DNA of 64,000 nt from Loxodes magnus (Eukaryota > Ciliophora > Karyorelictea > Loxodida > Loxodidae), in contig CAMPDV010002035.1 in NCBI GenBank assembly GCA_946699065.1, forward strand, positions 1 to 64,000, in the 5' to 3' direction. The notes below the pieces were generated by a model that was given only the letters and a program-made list of their open reading frames with translations, was not told the DNA's origin and ran no database searches. Each line of letters begins with the position of its first letter. Position 1 is the first letter of the stretch. Below, piece by piece: positions 44,201 through 58,231 of this stretch. Made by a program: the position numbers and the translations under genes.

Positions 44201-47200
44201 ATAGTTGCAATATCCATCACCTAACCATGAAACAAAACAGTTTTCTGCACAATTAGATTTTATGCAGTCTCCAGCATCATATTTGCATCTTGAATTGTAG
44301 CAATCTTTCTAACATTCTCCATCACCTATCATACTTGTAGTGCATTACCATGCACATTTTTGTGAGCAGTCTGCTCCATCAAAATCACAAGCTTAATTGA
44401 AACAACTATGATCGCAATGTCCATCAGATATCATTTCCTCCAAACAAAATTCCGAACATCTAGGTAAGCAATCGAATACATCCCATTTACAAGCTTCGTT
44501 ATTGCATTGTTCATCACAAACACCATTATTTAACATACTTTTCTAGCAAGAACTATTACATTCTTCTAATTTATTACAGTCTCCATTATCAAACAAACAT
44601 TCAGGATTGTAACAAGTTTAATCACATTCACCATCACCTATCCAAGCTAAAGGACATCCCCAGCCACTCAAATGATTGCAATCTTCTCCATCATAATTAC
44701 ATTCTTTTATGTAGCATTCTTATTAGCACATTCCATCGTTAATCATATCTGTACTGCAACCCAAATTACAATCTTATGGGCAATCTCCAGAATCATAATC
44801 GCATTCCCCAATGTTGCATTCTTCATCACACACACCATCTCCATTGAAACCTAAGGGACAACCCGCTCTAGTACAATTATCGCAATCAGATCCATCAAAG
44901 TTGCAAGCTTAATTGAGGCAAAAAACATCACATTATCCATTATTAATCATTGATATTTTGCAATCTGGGCTGCATTCTTCCTCTGGCTTACAGTCTTACA
45001 AATCATGATTGCAAGCGTCGACATTGCATTCATCTTCGCAAATATCATTTCCAATCATATAATTATGACAACCTGGAGCACATAAATCTTCAGGAGGTGC
45101 ACAATCATTTTCATCGTATTCGCATTCAACAACATTGCATGCTTCATCACATATTCCGTCTCCAAGCATGCTAATTGGACATCCTTCAGTACAGGTAGGT
45201 TACTCATAGCAATCATTTCCATCATAGAAACAAGATTGAGTAAGGCATTCTGTATTGCATATTCCATTGTCTATCATAGTAGCTTAACATCCAGGACTGC
45301 AAAGATCTACAGTGCAATCATTTCCATCCCAATTACACTCTACATTGTAGCATTCAGCTTCACAAACTCCATTGTCAATTTGAGACTAAGAACAATCTGG
45401 AGCACATTCACTTTCTATAAAGCAATCATTTCCATCATAGCTACAATTCTAGTTCCAACATTCTTTGTCACAAGTTCCATCGTTGATGTAGTTTAATGAA
45501 CATCCTGGTGAACATTCTTCGACACAGTCACCTCCATCAAATGAGCATTAAGTTGTATTGCAAGCTAAGTCACATTTTGAGTTTCCAATCATTCCAGGAG
45601 CGCATCCATCGGCACATAAATCACAGTCTCCACCATCCCATTAACAAGCTTCATTATAACATTCAATATCACAAACTAAATCGTTTATAAATTACTTTAA
45701 GCAATCAGCAGTACAATAATCTATACAATCGTCTTTATCATATTAGCATTGAGGTAAGAAACATTCTTCTTAGCATAATCCATCTCCAACCATATATTCT
45801 TCACATCCTTCAGCACATGGTTCTACTGGGAAAGTAATGCAATCATTTCCATCGTTGAAACATTCAGGAACTTCACATTCTGTATCGCAATGTTTATCTC
45901 CTATCCATGAAATTAAGCATCCTTTATCTCCGCATTATTCGCAATCATTATCATCGTGATGGCATCTTTCAGTTAAGCATTATTCTTAGCATACTCCATC
46001 TCCAATTTAAGACCATTTGCAACCTTCATCACATTCTTCTATATTTGCGCAATCATCTGAATCGAAATAACACTCTTCTATGTTGCAAATTTCGTCGCAA
46101 ACCTTATCTCCAACCCATTCCCATCTACATTCCTCGCTACAATATAAAGGACCTGGGTAATTGCATTCACCTTAATCGAAATCACATTCAGTAACATTAC
46201 AAGCAAGATCGCATTTTCCATTTCCTAAAAGTAAAGGAGGACATTCCTCAGCACAATAATTATTGCAATCATCACCATCCCAACTACATAATTCATTTTA
46301 GCAAGTCTCTTAGCAAGTTCCATCATTAATCATATCATATGTACAATCTTTGTTACAATAAGGCTCACTAGGATAAACACAATCTCCGTTATCCATATTA
46401 CAGTCAAGATTGTTACATTCAGGGTTGCATACTCCATTTCCAAGATTTTGAATAGAACATTCTTCTTTACCGCAGTAACCTTCAGGTTTTGGAGTTTTTA
46501 TGCAATCGAGATTATCATACCAGCAAGATTCTACATAGCAAGGATCATTACAGTTTCCATCTCCTACTTATGACCAAGCACATCCATCAGCGCAGAAGTC
46601 ACAATCAGCTTCATCCCAGTGACAGTCTTCATTATTACACTATTAATCACAAAATCCATTACCTACAAGATTTTTTGAGCATCCTGGTACGCATTCAGTT
46701 GAATTTTAATTATCATCAATATCATTACCACATAATTTGCTTGCTACACAAGCTGGTTAACTTATTCCATCTCCAATCATTGACCAAAGACAGTCTTTGT
46801 CACAATACCACGCATTTGGATAAATACAATCTCCTTGATCCCAACCGCATTCTTCTAAATTGCACTCATCATCGCAGAATCCATCTGCTAATAAATGTAC
46901 ACATCCAGGTACTATTCTGAAACATTTATTATCACAGTCTTATTTATCAAAATTGCATTATTCTACGTTACAATCTGGATTACATATTCCATTTCCTACT
47001 TATTCCCACCAACAATTTTCTGCACATTTTTATTCGTTGAAAGGATCACAATCACCAAAGTCATAAACACAGGCTAAAACATTACAAGAGGCGTCACACT
47101 GAGCATTTCCTAAATCATTCCATCTACAATTTTCTGCACAATGTGTTGTATTTGGAAGATATTCTTAAATGCAATCTCCTTTATCGTAATAGCACAAAGA

Positions 47201-50200
47201 AGTATTGCAGGCAGCATCGCACACACCATTTCCGATTTCTTCTCATTTACATTCTGTTGTACAATAAATAGTTGAGTCAATAGTGCCACCTTGCTTGCAA
47301 TCATCGTTATCATAGTTACATTCTGGAATATTACATTCTTTATCACATTTTAAGTCTCCTAACCAAGCAAATGGACATTCACATCTATTGCAATCTCCAA
47401 GATCAAAAGAGCACTCATAAGTATTACAATCTCTGTCACAAATTTCATCACCCAACATTTCTTAACTGCAAGTACAACCTTCAGTTTTGTTGCAATCTCC
47501 TTCATCATATCTACCAAATTCATTGTTACAGTCTTCTTAACATATTCCGTCTCCAATCCAAGTTTCATTGCAATCAGGACTGACAAAGCCTGGTGGTACA
47601 CAGTCTCCATTATCCCAATTACATTAAGCGAAATTACAATGCATATCGCAAACTTTATTTCCAAGATCAGTAGTTATACATGCCTCAGCGCATGTATTTA
47701 TTGCGCAATCTCCATTATCAAAATTGCATCTTTCTACATTGCAAGCTTATTAGCAAACTCCATCACCAAGATTTTCATTCAAGCAGTCATAAGTGCATCT
47801 ATCTTCGCAATCATCTTCGTCGTAATTACAATTTGCGTTCATACATTCTGCGTTACACATTCCATCATTTATCATACTTGCGTAGCATCCTAACTAACAT
47901 TGAGGTTCACAGTCACGTCCGTCATAGTTGCATTCAGCATAATCGCATTCTTCATCACAATTTCCATTTCCCATTTTTCCTTAGCATTCTAACGAACATT
48001 TTTTGTCACAATCTTTTCCATCGAAATTACACTGCTCTATATTGCATGCTCCATCACATTTTCCGTCTGCTATCCAAGCATTTAAGCAATCCCATGAACA
48101 TCTATCATCACAGTCTTCTCCATCAAAGTTACATTATTTATTGTAACAAACTAAATCGCATACTCCATCGTTAATGTATTTAGGGTTGCATTCAGAAGCA
48201 CACCAAGGTTCACAATCACCATTATCATAATTGCATTCAGCTGTATTACAAATCTAATTACAAACTCCATCTCCTTTGAATGAAGCTACGCAGCCTTGTC
48301 TTGTACATTCGTCACAATCAAGACCATCAAATTAGCATGATTCAGTTAAGCATTCTTCGTCACAGTATCCATTGTTAATATAATCTGTTCTACAGTTTTC
48401 ATTGCAATAATCTGGTTCATCACAATCTCCAGAATCATAATCACATTATTCATTATTGCAAGCAGGATCGCATATACCATCACCAACATTTCTATATGGA
48501 CAGTCTTTGGCACATTCATTTTCTGGCTTGCAATCATTCTAATCAAAGTCGCAACTTTCTACCTAGCATGCAGCTTAGCAAATTCCATCATTAAGATCGC
48601 TGTATAAACATCCCTCAGCACAACTTGTTGGAGGAGTACAATCAGAACCATCAAACTTACAATCTTCGTTATAACATTCAGTTTCGCAAATTCCATTACT
48701 TACTTAAGATTCTAAGCATCCCTCAGAACAGAAAGGAGCTGTGCAATCTTTCCCGTCCCAATTGCAATCTTTGTTCCAACACTAAATTTAGCAAGTTCCA
48801 TCATTAACCATTTTATCAGCACAACCATAAGAGCATTCTTCATCTAACCAACAATCAGTTCCATCAAATTAGCAAGATTCTGTCTAACACTCAGGATTGC
48901 ATATTCCATTGTTAATTTGTGAAAGTTTGCAACCTTAATCATTGCAAGTATCTTCACAATCTCCACCATCAAATTAGCAAGCTTCAGTATTACAGCTTTA
49001 ATCACACATTAAGTTTGCTAGTGAACAAGGAGAACATTCTGTAGCACAAGCATCACAATCACCTTTATCGAAATCGCATTGCTAATTGTAGCACTCAATG
49101 TTGCAACGACCATTTCCTAATTGAGATTTCAAACATTTTTCTTGACAATAGTCCAAGCAATCGTTGTGATCATATTAGCATTGCTTGCTAAAGCAACCTT
49201 AATCACAAATTCCGTTTCCAAGCATGTCTTAGCTACATCCTTCAGCACAATAATTTTCTGTTTCTCTTAAACAGTCAGAACCATCCATTTTACACTCTTT
49301 AACAAAGCATTCATCTTCGCAAATATCATCGTTTATCATAGAAAGTGTACAGTTCTTATTGCAAAATTCACAATCTTAATTATCGAATTAGCATTCAGCA
49401 ACATTGCAAGCATCTTCACATATTCTGTTACCTAATTGATTTTTGTTGCATCCAGGAGCACATTCTTCTGCTGGAATACAATCAAAGCGATCATAGAAAC
49501 AATCAGCAACTTAGCAAGGAGGATTGCAAGCGCCATCATTAATCCAACTATGAGGACATCCTTCAGCACAGAACTTTTCATTTGGATATGATGAATATTC
49601 TTCTACTTAACTTTAGTATTTTTGATTTTCTTAAAATACTTTAGTAATTTCATTTTCTTTATTTGTTTCTGCTTTAGACTTTGTCGGTTGAATACTATAA
49701 ACTTGAATATCATCGAAGTATACATTACCATACTTTTCTCCAACAAAATCTCTAATAATTAAAGCTATCTTTTGGCTATCTTGCTTGAAAATATCAGTGA
49801 AAGCTATTACGACTGTTTCCCATTGGTTAGTATCAGGGAGTCTTGCAGCTACTTAATCAAATTGCTCAAATGTTGAAGTGGATCCAATGTAGAATGGATT
49901 AGTTATAATTCCACTTTCATCTTATTAGCAAAAACCAATTTATCCACCTGATTTGACTGATCCATCAGATACACCCAAATACTTAAATGCAACAATATAT
50001 TAATCTGTAGGACTGAAGAAAGGTAAACTATATAACTCATCTTAAGTAGTTATTTAGAGAACTTTATTAGCTTCATCTTTTGGATCAGATACTATACTAG
50101 ACAAAAATCCTTCTTCAGTTTGCTCATTCCAATTATTTGCTAGATTTCCTTCCTCGAAATTATCGTCAAATATCAATTTAGCTGAAGCTAATTATGCAAC

Positions 50201-53200
50201 TTGATCATAAATATTTTCAACAGTATCTAAAGCAATTATAACAATGTCATCGAAATAACAGTCACCAGCTGGTGAAACTCTGTCTTAGAAAACAATACGT
50301 AGAGATCCTGGTTCGTTAAAGTCATTGAAAGTTAAACAATATTTTTACCAAGATTCACTGTATGGAAGATGCATTGCTTTTACATTATCTTCATAAAAGT
50401 CTTTATCAGTACTTGCAAGTCATACTATTTCTTCTTCGTTACCAACTCCAACAGATCCTCCAATATTTTCTACATCACTATTTTCTTTAGACATAGCGAG
50501 ATAATTGAAGCAAACCACATAGCTTCCTGTTGGTGATTCAAGTAAAGGAGTGAAAATATCTCCATCTATATTCTCTGAAGTGAAAGTTAAAACGGTATTA
50601 TCAGAATTTAAAGGATCATGAGTCAAAGTACCAGAAGTTAAAGATTCTTCTTTTCCTACCCATTTATTGAGGTTTCCACTTTCAAAATCTTCTTAGAAAA
50701 TAGCTGTTTCTTTGCTTGGAGTACAATCTTATCCATCGAAATCACATTATTCTACTTGGCAAGGAGGTTCACATATATCATTGTTTACCTGTGATTTCTA
50801 GCATCCAAGCCAACAGAAGTTGTTGTTTGGGAATATACAGTCACCTTTATCAAAATCACATTCTTCAGTATTGCATTCTAAATTGCAAATTCCATCTCCA
50901 ATAGTTCCTTAGTTGCAGGTATCTCCACATGGATGTGCGATTGGAGGTCTATCACAGTCCCCACCATCAAATTGGCATGTATCGATATTACATTGTTTAT
51001 CGCATTTTCCATCTCCTACTGAAGACCAGGTGCATTCCTTTGAGCAAGTAGTACAGTCTTCTTAATCGTAGAAGCATTCTGCATTATTACATTGACTTTA
51101 GCATATTCCATCTCCTAGCTATGTATAGCAACATCCAGATGAACATTCAACCTAGCATTCTTCACTACAGTCTGGTAGATCATTTTAGCAATCAGAATTC
51201 TAGCATTCAGGTTCGCAAATTCCATCATTCAACCAATCCCAAAGACATCCTTCGGAGCAATAATATTGATTTGGATAAACACAGTCTCCTCCATCATACT
51301 AGCAATCCAAAGTGTTGCACTACTAATCACAGTATGAGTCCCCAACTTATCTCCAATAGCATTCTTCATTGCATTTATTGAGATTAGGATATCTGCAATC
51401 AAATCCATCGAAATCACATAGAGCATTGTTACATCTAGATTCACATTCTCCATTGTTAATCATTCCCCAAGTACATCCTTCGAAGCAAAGATTTTCATTG
51501 GGATACATACAATCTTAGCAATCATAATTGCAAGCAGCATTGTTGCAGGCATCTTAACAGATTCTATCGCCAATAAAGTTCCTTTAGCAGTCTGGAGCAC
51601 AGTGAGTAGAATTTGGAGTTAAGCAATCACCTCTATCATACTCGCATTCTTTAATTAAACATTCAGGTTAGCATAAGCCATCTCCAATCATTTCATTCTT
51701 GCATTGACTTAATTATTTGCACTACCCAGGACTAGGTTCAGGGTCAAAGGGGTCAGTTGGTATATCTGATGGCAGAGTTGTATCATTAATAACATAAGGA
51801 GTATACAAAAAGGTTTTGTAGCAAATGTTAGAACCCTTTAGAATGAAGGTTTTATCTTGAGATCTAACATTATTTTAGAACTTAACTGCTATGGCTTGAT
51901 CTTTATTCAAAGTAACTTGATATGTAACTGTGTCCAAGTTATAGAAGATAAGTAAACTATTCCACTATGTCTTATCAAGATTTCCTACTACATAATTCTC
52001 TTCAGAGTTACTTATAATCACTTGATAGTTTTATCCAGATTCTTCTTATTCAACGATAAGTTAAACTTTATCTGGCAATAAAACTACTTAAGAGTCACCA
52101 AGTATGTCAAATCCAAAAGTTATATAGAATGTATAATCACTTAAAAAATAAGGAAGTACTTCATAAGCTACTGATTAGGTTTCATTCAAGCAAAGTTAGT
52201 CATTACTTGGGGTGGGATCTCCTGTAGGTGTAACTGTTACGTTGGTACAATTTATAGATTCCATTTGAAGTTAAGCAGAACTACTATAAGTGGAATAGCA
52301 TGAATTATTTGGCTATGGTTCTGGTGTCGGAATGTCAGGAAAATCTTCTGGAATATCATCTTCACTGTATATAATTGTATTTTAGTAGCAGAAAGGAAGA
52401 TTACCATAGAACGTGTATTGATTAGGCCTTGGTTCCATATTAATAATCAATCCTTTTCCATTTTTATCCCATTCTGTTACGTTTTCATACTTCCTTTTAT
52501 CATTCAATTATACAGTTAAATTATATGTCTTTGAATCGAAAATTACCCAAAGTTCATTCCATTAGTCATTTACCGATCCTATTTCGAGGGTAACTCCTTC
52601 TAATTCATAAACAAACATTCCAAGTCTATTCTTTGAAGTTGGGTAGACATAAAAATTACCATAAGGAAGCGAAATTATTTTTTCACGTGTATTTGTACTT
52701 TCATCTTCGTAAGAATAATAATTTGGCTACAACAATGAGTAAAGTGCATAGACATAGACCTCTCCTTAATCCTTCGCTCTAATTGTTCCAATACCAGTTT
52801 CATGATAACATCTAAGACCTGAGGTACATGTAGTATCTCCAGTAAATTCGCTTTCCATAGGACTATCTTTGCATTCTTCCTAACAGGACTTTAAGTAATT
52901 GAACGAAGAGTCTGCTTTATCTGGACAAACTTTGCCTTCACATTAATCAATAGAATATTTCAAGTCTTCTGTTAGAGTTTTCATGGTATCCACGTAAGTT
53001 TAATTTGTCAATGAAGGAAGATTTGACAACTCTTTTTCATAGCAATCAATTAATTAGTTGCAAGTATTGATTAGAAGCTCATAAGAAGATAAGCATTCTT
53101 CGCTATTACAGTTGTCATCTAAAGATTCTATAGCAGAGAAAAGATCCTGTGTAGCTTCTTCAGAGGCTAGAGAACTTTTTATTGATCTTAGCTTGTCGTG

Positions 53201-54040
53201 GCTTGAGAGATCATTCTAAGCTTCCACTGTTTTTTTGTTTACAAAGTAACCTGCTAAATAATCTCCACTTATTATTTATTATTCAATTCCAGGTCCTTTC
53301 CATGCTACTTCTACATGATCAGATTCACCTGCATCTTTATGCAAAACTTCTATGTAATATGGCTATTCAGCAATCAAGTATATTTCCTTGGATTTTTGAG
53401 AGAGAGCTGCATTGAAATTACCAACGCTTGTCTATTTTCTTAAGTATGCAATTTATTTTTTATCAGCAGGATTTCCTGAAGTACTGAGGTATAATTCAGA
53501 TTCATCATCAGAAGCTATCCAAAATGTATACTTTCCATTCACTTTAGGAATTAAATATCCTCGAATTCTCTGACCATATGAGCTGTACCAGTCTATTGGT
53601 CCTTATAAGCTTTGGAGTGTACTTGCTTCGTCAGGTATATCAGGATATTAAGCATTCTTAGTGAAGTCTGTGATATATTTTCCTGATATCTTCCAGAATT
53701 CTGCATCAACAAATCCTCTCTACAGTTCGAGCTCTTCATTAGCCTCTTTATTCTTGATGTGTTCCTATAAATGATTCGAATCAGTATCCCATTTTAAGGC
53801 AGCCTCATAGGCTAAATTTAGCTCTGACCTAAAATCTTTGAGGATTTTATTATTAGGCTCAGCTACTTAGGTCACATAGATATCCTTTTGCTTAACAACA
53901 TCCTCTATCTCCAGCATAAGACTGTAAATAGTATCTGCATCAGGACAATCTTTCCAGTTCTTTTCAGGTAAATAGCTTTAATACATCGCATTGACAGCGA
54001 AAAAAGAAGTAATAAGAAAAGCACTAAGGAAGGCTTTCAT
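41240..54040 (-). CDS. Giant secreted multidomain protein with PA14 domain, about sixty Lin-12/Notch repeats and acidic tandem repeats (4,266 aa)
   Basis: From ATG at 54,038-54,040 to TGA at 41,240-41,242 the span is 12,801 nt, exactly 4,267 codons, with no intron needed when TAA/TAG are read as Gln. A second TGA follows two codons after the stop. Residues 1-20 are a signal peptide ([14 protein letters not shown]...). A PA14 domain lies at about 110-260 (core [11 protein letters not shown] near residue 167). Beta-sandwich, lectin-like modules follow at about 450-750. About nine LNR repeats sit at 770-1,090, then two more modules that each end in Y-F-D-D-I (1,105-1,480), then about fifty LNR repeats (1,484-3,430) of the form C..C..I.DG.C...CN...C.YD..DC. 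Next come an acidic region with another lectin-like segment, fourteen 36-aa repeats and a basic, Ser-rich tail. There is no transmembrane helix. PA14 and lectin-like folds often bind glycans and LNRs bind calcium. An extracellular, cortical or extrusome matrix role is inference. Confidence 0.9.
41463..42974 (-). repeat. Fourteen in-frame 108-bp (36-aa) tandem repeats
   Basis: The motif tatggc recurs every 108 bp from 41,463 to 42,975, which gives exactly fourteen units inside the giant LNR gene. Each unit encodes 36 residues rich in D, E, V and P ([18 protein letters not shown]...). Two versions differ at a few bases: type A reads D-A-P-E-V-E-P and type B reads E-A-P-E-V-M-P. In plus-strand order they run A A B A B A B A A B A B A A', where the last unit is a hybrid. 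Units are otherwise almost identical, so the array looks recently homogenised. The encoded stretch is strongly acidic and probably extended. Confidence 0.97.
43750..49590 (-). other. Main LNR (Lin-12/Notch repeat) domain array of the giant gene
   Basis: Roughly fifty consecutive cysteine-rich modules of about 36-37 residues. The repeating pattern is C-x2-3-C-x4-[IL]-x-[ND]-G-x-C-[DN]-x2-C-N-x3-C-x-[FY]-D-x2-D-C. The C-terminal D-x-x-D-C of each module is the calcium-coordinating part known from Notch LNRs. Modules differ from one another in the non-cysteine positions, unlike the near-identical 108-bp repeats downstream, so this array is old. A smaller cluster of about nine modules lies at 50,760-51,720 and again at 1-930. 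Confidence 0.9.
49600..50720 (-). other. Two beta-sandwich, carbohydrate-binding-like modules between the LNR clusters of the giant gene
   Basis: Two tandem, divergent modules of about 170-190 residues each start with an F-x(1-3)-D-F/N-F-E-x-G-N-L-x(2)-W type segment and end with C/V-Y-F-D-D-I. That start-and-finish pattern is typical of jelly-roll carbohydrate-binding or MAM/CBM4-like domains: the F-E first strand, and D-D-I next to the last strand. I assign the fold by this pattern only, with no family name. They sit exactly between the short and the long LNR arrays. Confidence 0.5.
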
Positions 54041-57000
54041 TATTATTATTTTGATTATTTTACGCTCCTTAAATAGTAACCGACATTGATTTTATACGGC
54101 TATAAACGAAAAAAACAAGTATTTTAATATTAGTTAATATCCGTTTATTTAGCCTTTTTATAAAGTGTTTTTATTAGTTAAAATAACTACTAAGTATATC
54201 GTTATAATAACATACTAAGGCAAATGAAAGTGAAACTAGGCATTTTTAGATTTTAGGTGCATGCTGGTTCTTAGTTAAAGAACTGTCTTTTAAGCTAACT
54301 TCTTTTTTACTTGCTGATTTCGAAAAATATTAAGAATTTTCTTCTATGAAAATGCTTAGGAAACTTTTGAAATTGATGATCGAAAGATAGATAGAAGAGA
54401 AAAAATAGAAGATAAGGATAAAATAAGCGGATTTAGTTAAATAAGAAATATAACTGAATTAAATAATATTTTGGAAAGTTCTCTCAGTAGTAATTTACTA
54501 AATTTAGCTTTTAGCACCATAAAGCGCTGTCAACACAGTTAGAATATTCATTCCCAAGGTTAATGAAATAATAATATTTAGTTTCTTAGAGTTTCTAGTA
54601 CTTCCTTTCAAGGTTCCTCACTTAATACTTCAAAGATTTGCACATTCTAAAAGCAGTAAAAATAATAAATTTTAGGCTTTGATACCCTTCATTTGATATA
54701 ATGAGTATCTTATTATATGCTCATTAGTTGAAATGAAGAGCTTTATAACTAAGCACTATTTTTCTAATATTATTAAACCAAAAATAAAGGTTTTTCTTAT
54801 TTCTCTGTCTATTTTTAAAAGACTTATTAAAACCTTTAAAATGATATGATTGCTTAGTTTTAAGATAATAGAGGGTAAATAATTTAGAATATATATTAGT
54901 TAAAATTGTTTGATTGTTTAATTACATTTAGTATATTTAGAGCCATCATTTTCAGAACATCTTTGTAGATTGAAAGGTGTAGATTGCTCAACTGCTCAAA
55001 TTTCTACTATGTATAGAATTTACTCTAAGCAAGCCAATCCTAGATAAGTATATTCAAATTTAGCCTCAAAAGGAGGTTCCAAGGAAAAAGTTTATTTTAC
55101 TTAATATAATCAGATAACCAAGGACTAGGTTATCTTACAATTTTAGACTATAAGCATTAAGAATTACATCTAAATAAGTTGTTCACATATACTTATCTCT
55201 TTCTGTTGTTCTATTTGGTTCTTTTAAGCTCTTCTTTTATATATTTATAGCTGATGTAAACTCAAACGCACACTTATACTTTTATTTTTATAATTGTTAT
55301 TTCTCTTTAATATTTTATCTATAAACTATGAGTGAAGAATTCTATATCTTTTGATCTAATTAATTCAACTTAAGAGGTTTCTATGAATGTAATTCCCTTA
55401 CTTGTCATATTAGCTTCAATTTATTCATCCTTATATTTAGGTAATTTCTCTATTTCTCATCTAAATTTCCTAATATTTCTATATTTCTCCTACTTTTCTT
55501 GTCTTTTTATAACTCGTATAGTATAAGGCATTTGGTATAAAAGTATAAAATGTAGACTTTAAGCTACATCAAAAGAGAAATTTAAGAAGTAGTAATATCT
55601 TAACTAAGGGAATATTTTAATTGCATGTTAATAGTGAAATGAAATAGCATTGCTGAGTATAAAGTTTATCCACTTAAAGAATGCTTATAAGCTAATTAAA
55701 AATGCTAACTTAAATGATTTTTATATGAATGTTTACCATTATACTACAAGTTTATGGAAACATCTAGTTAATAGTCATAGTTATCTAAGTTAAGGCCATT
55801 ATTAGAAGATATATGGAACAAAACTTAAACAAATGTAATTCAATTAAAATTGAGATTATAGTTGGTTATGAAAAGGCAGTGGATTAGAAGAAATGTAAAT
55901 TTTAGTTACAATTATTAAGGAATAAAAATATAAAAATTGTATTAATTAAATCTAAAAGTTAAATTAGCAAATATACTTTAAATCTAACTAAATCATATTA
56001 GTATAATATTCTATAAATCAGTATTTTATATAAGAGTATTAATACCAAACAATCCTATTACCATCTAAATTAGAAAGTAAGGCAGATTATTAATAATTTA
56101 AGCATCAAACTTTAAATTTTAAATTCAACCATTTCTAGACACTAAGTTTATAATTAATCTACTTAGACAATTATTAAGCAAATTGGTAATCTCTAAAGTT
56201 TAAATTCTCTATATTTTAAGATCAGAATAGACTTAACTTTTCAATTAAGAACTCAATAGTTTATCAAAGCATTTGAATTATCTCACAATAAAATATCTAT
56301 CTTATATATTTAATTTTCATACTCTTTTGTAATTTGTTTCTTATTTCAAATATTCTTATTATCTCATATTATATAGCAACATTTAAATGATGATAGATCC
56401 TATTCTTAGTGATATTTTTAAGCAGCAATATTAAAAATTAGATCTTTCTATCATCTTAACTCCAAACAACTTCTTACTGCAACTTTATAATATAAAGCTA
56501 AAGTCTCATTATACAATCATATAATATATGCTCTTTATCTTATTTAGATATATCAATAGAATAATCAATAATCATACTCTTTATTTAAACTAAGTATATT
56601 CTTTTTATTCATTACCTTATTAATCCAAAGCAAATATTAAACTTAACCACTCTATTTTTCATATTATTCTCTATAATTTTCACTAAATACCATTTCCACA
56701 TTTTAATTAAGCTAAGCCAAACAGTGAATAATATGAAATAGATCAGAAAAATACTTTTCTGTCTAGTGATTGCATTTTAGATATTCTGGTATTAGTTAGG
56801 AAGAGCAATGACTATAGAAATAGTTATTTTATAATTTTCTATATTATCTTCAATAGGTTTAAATAAAATATGTCTAACTACAGAAAACAAACAAGCTAAT
56901 TCAAAATTACAAACAACAAAAAACAACTTTAAAACCTTAACCTTAATTTAGAAACACAACAAAACTAGGAATAACAAACATAAATCACAGAGTTAACTTC

Positions 57001-57291
57001 TGAGAATTCAAATCATCCTTTTAATTAACAAACCAAACCAATTCCCAATCAAACAAGCCAGCTCCAAAACTAATTCCACCTTCAAATTATAAGATTAATA
57101 AGCAATTTTACCCTTTTCTATAATCAATTGAAACAGCTTTATCGCTTTCATCTTCACAAAATCTTTAAAATACCTATTTAAGTATAAAATCATATCAATA
57201 AGACTTGATTAATTAATCAATTGATATATCCAACTCTGAGAGATAAAAATCTCTTAAAATTTGAAAGACAGTCAAGATAAGAGTACCTTAA

Positions 57292-58182
57292 AGTATTAAT
57301 TAAGTTTAATAGATTACAAGTCTTGATAAGACCTTAAGTACTTCTAGAAAGAAAAAAACACTCCAATGTGAAATTTGCTATAATACATTTAATTTAAGTT
57401 AAATGCTTTTCTTAACATGTGGGCACAGATTAAATTAATCATGCTTGAAGCTAATGATCAATGAAGCTATTTCGAAATGCCATTTTAAAGTTGAGCACTT
57501 TCTATGCTGAAATTAAGAATGTAATTTACCCTTAGAAATGCCTATTCCTAGTTTCAATTAACTGAACCATTAATTTTTAAAAGCTTATAGAGGAATAATG
57601 AGATTTGATATGCTGGTGGAGACTAAAAGCTACTGGAAAATTCAAGTAAGTTTTAAAGAATTAGAAAATGTCCTGGTTGTAAAGAAATTCTTGACTTAAG
57701 AAATATTTATTAATTTTTCAAGTGTCCACATTGCTTAAATCATTTTTGCTCTATATGTTGCAGAAAAAGCCATTAAGGGCCATGCCAATACGAAAATTAA
57801 GAAGAAGTAAGATTATCAATTTAGTATTTAAGATTAATTAATGAAGCGGAAATAGATTTAAGAGCTTGTCCTTTTTGTAATGAGTAATACGGGCCACCAG
57901 TCAAATGTAAACATGTAACATGTGATAGATGTAGAGGAGAATGATGTTTTGCCTGTTGTGTTAACTAGAAAGTAAGTATACTATCTTTAGCCTATTTTCG
58001 CTCATGGAAACAATTATCATGCTGAAGGATGTCCATTCTACTTTGCTTATTAAGGCGAAGAAATTTATAAGTCATAAAGTTGTCCTGAATGTAAAAGATT
58101 AGGATTTGGTTGCTAAGCGCCACCTAGAATAAGCAAAGAATTAGAAGAAAAAAATAAGAAATGTGGGATTGGAGCTAGGTGA
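57292..58182 (+). CDS. RBR-type E3 ubiquitin ligase, right copy
   Basis: I see no difference from 6,500-7,390 at an offset of 50,792, including the C-E-I-C of RING1, the TGA-encoded Trp of RING2, the 19-nt intron at 57,972-57,990 and the terminal TGA at 58,180-58,182. Every statement about the left copy applies. Both copies appear equally intact, so a recent duplication or gene conversion has kept them identical. Confidence 0.8.
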
Positions 58183-58231
58183 AGACTCAAAATTAGGGAA
58201 TAATAAATTTGTTTGTTTGTTTTTATTGTTT

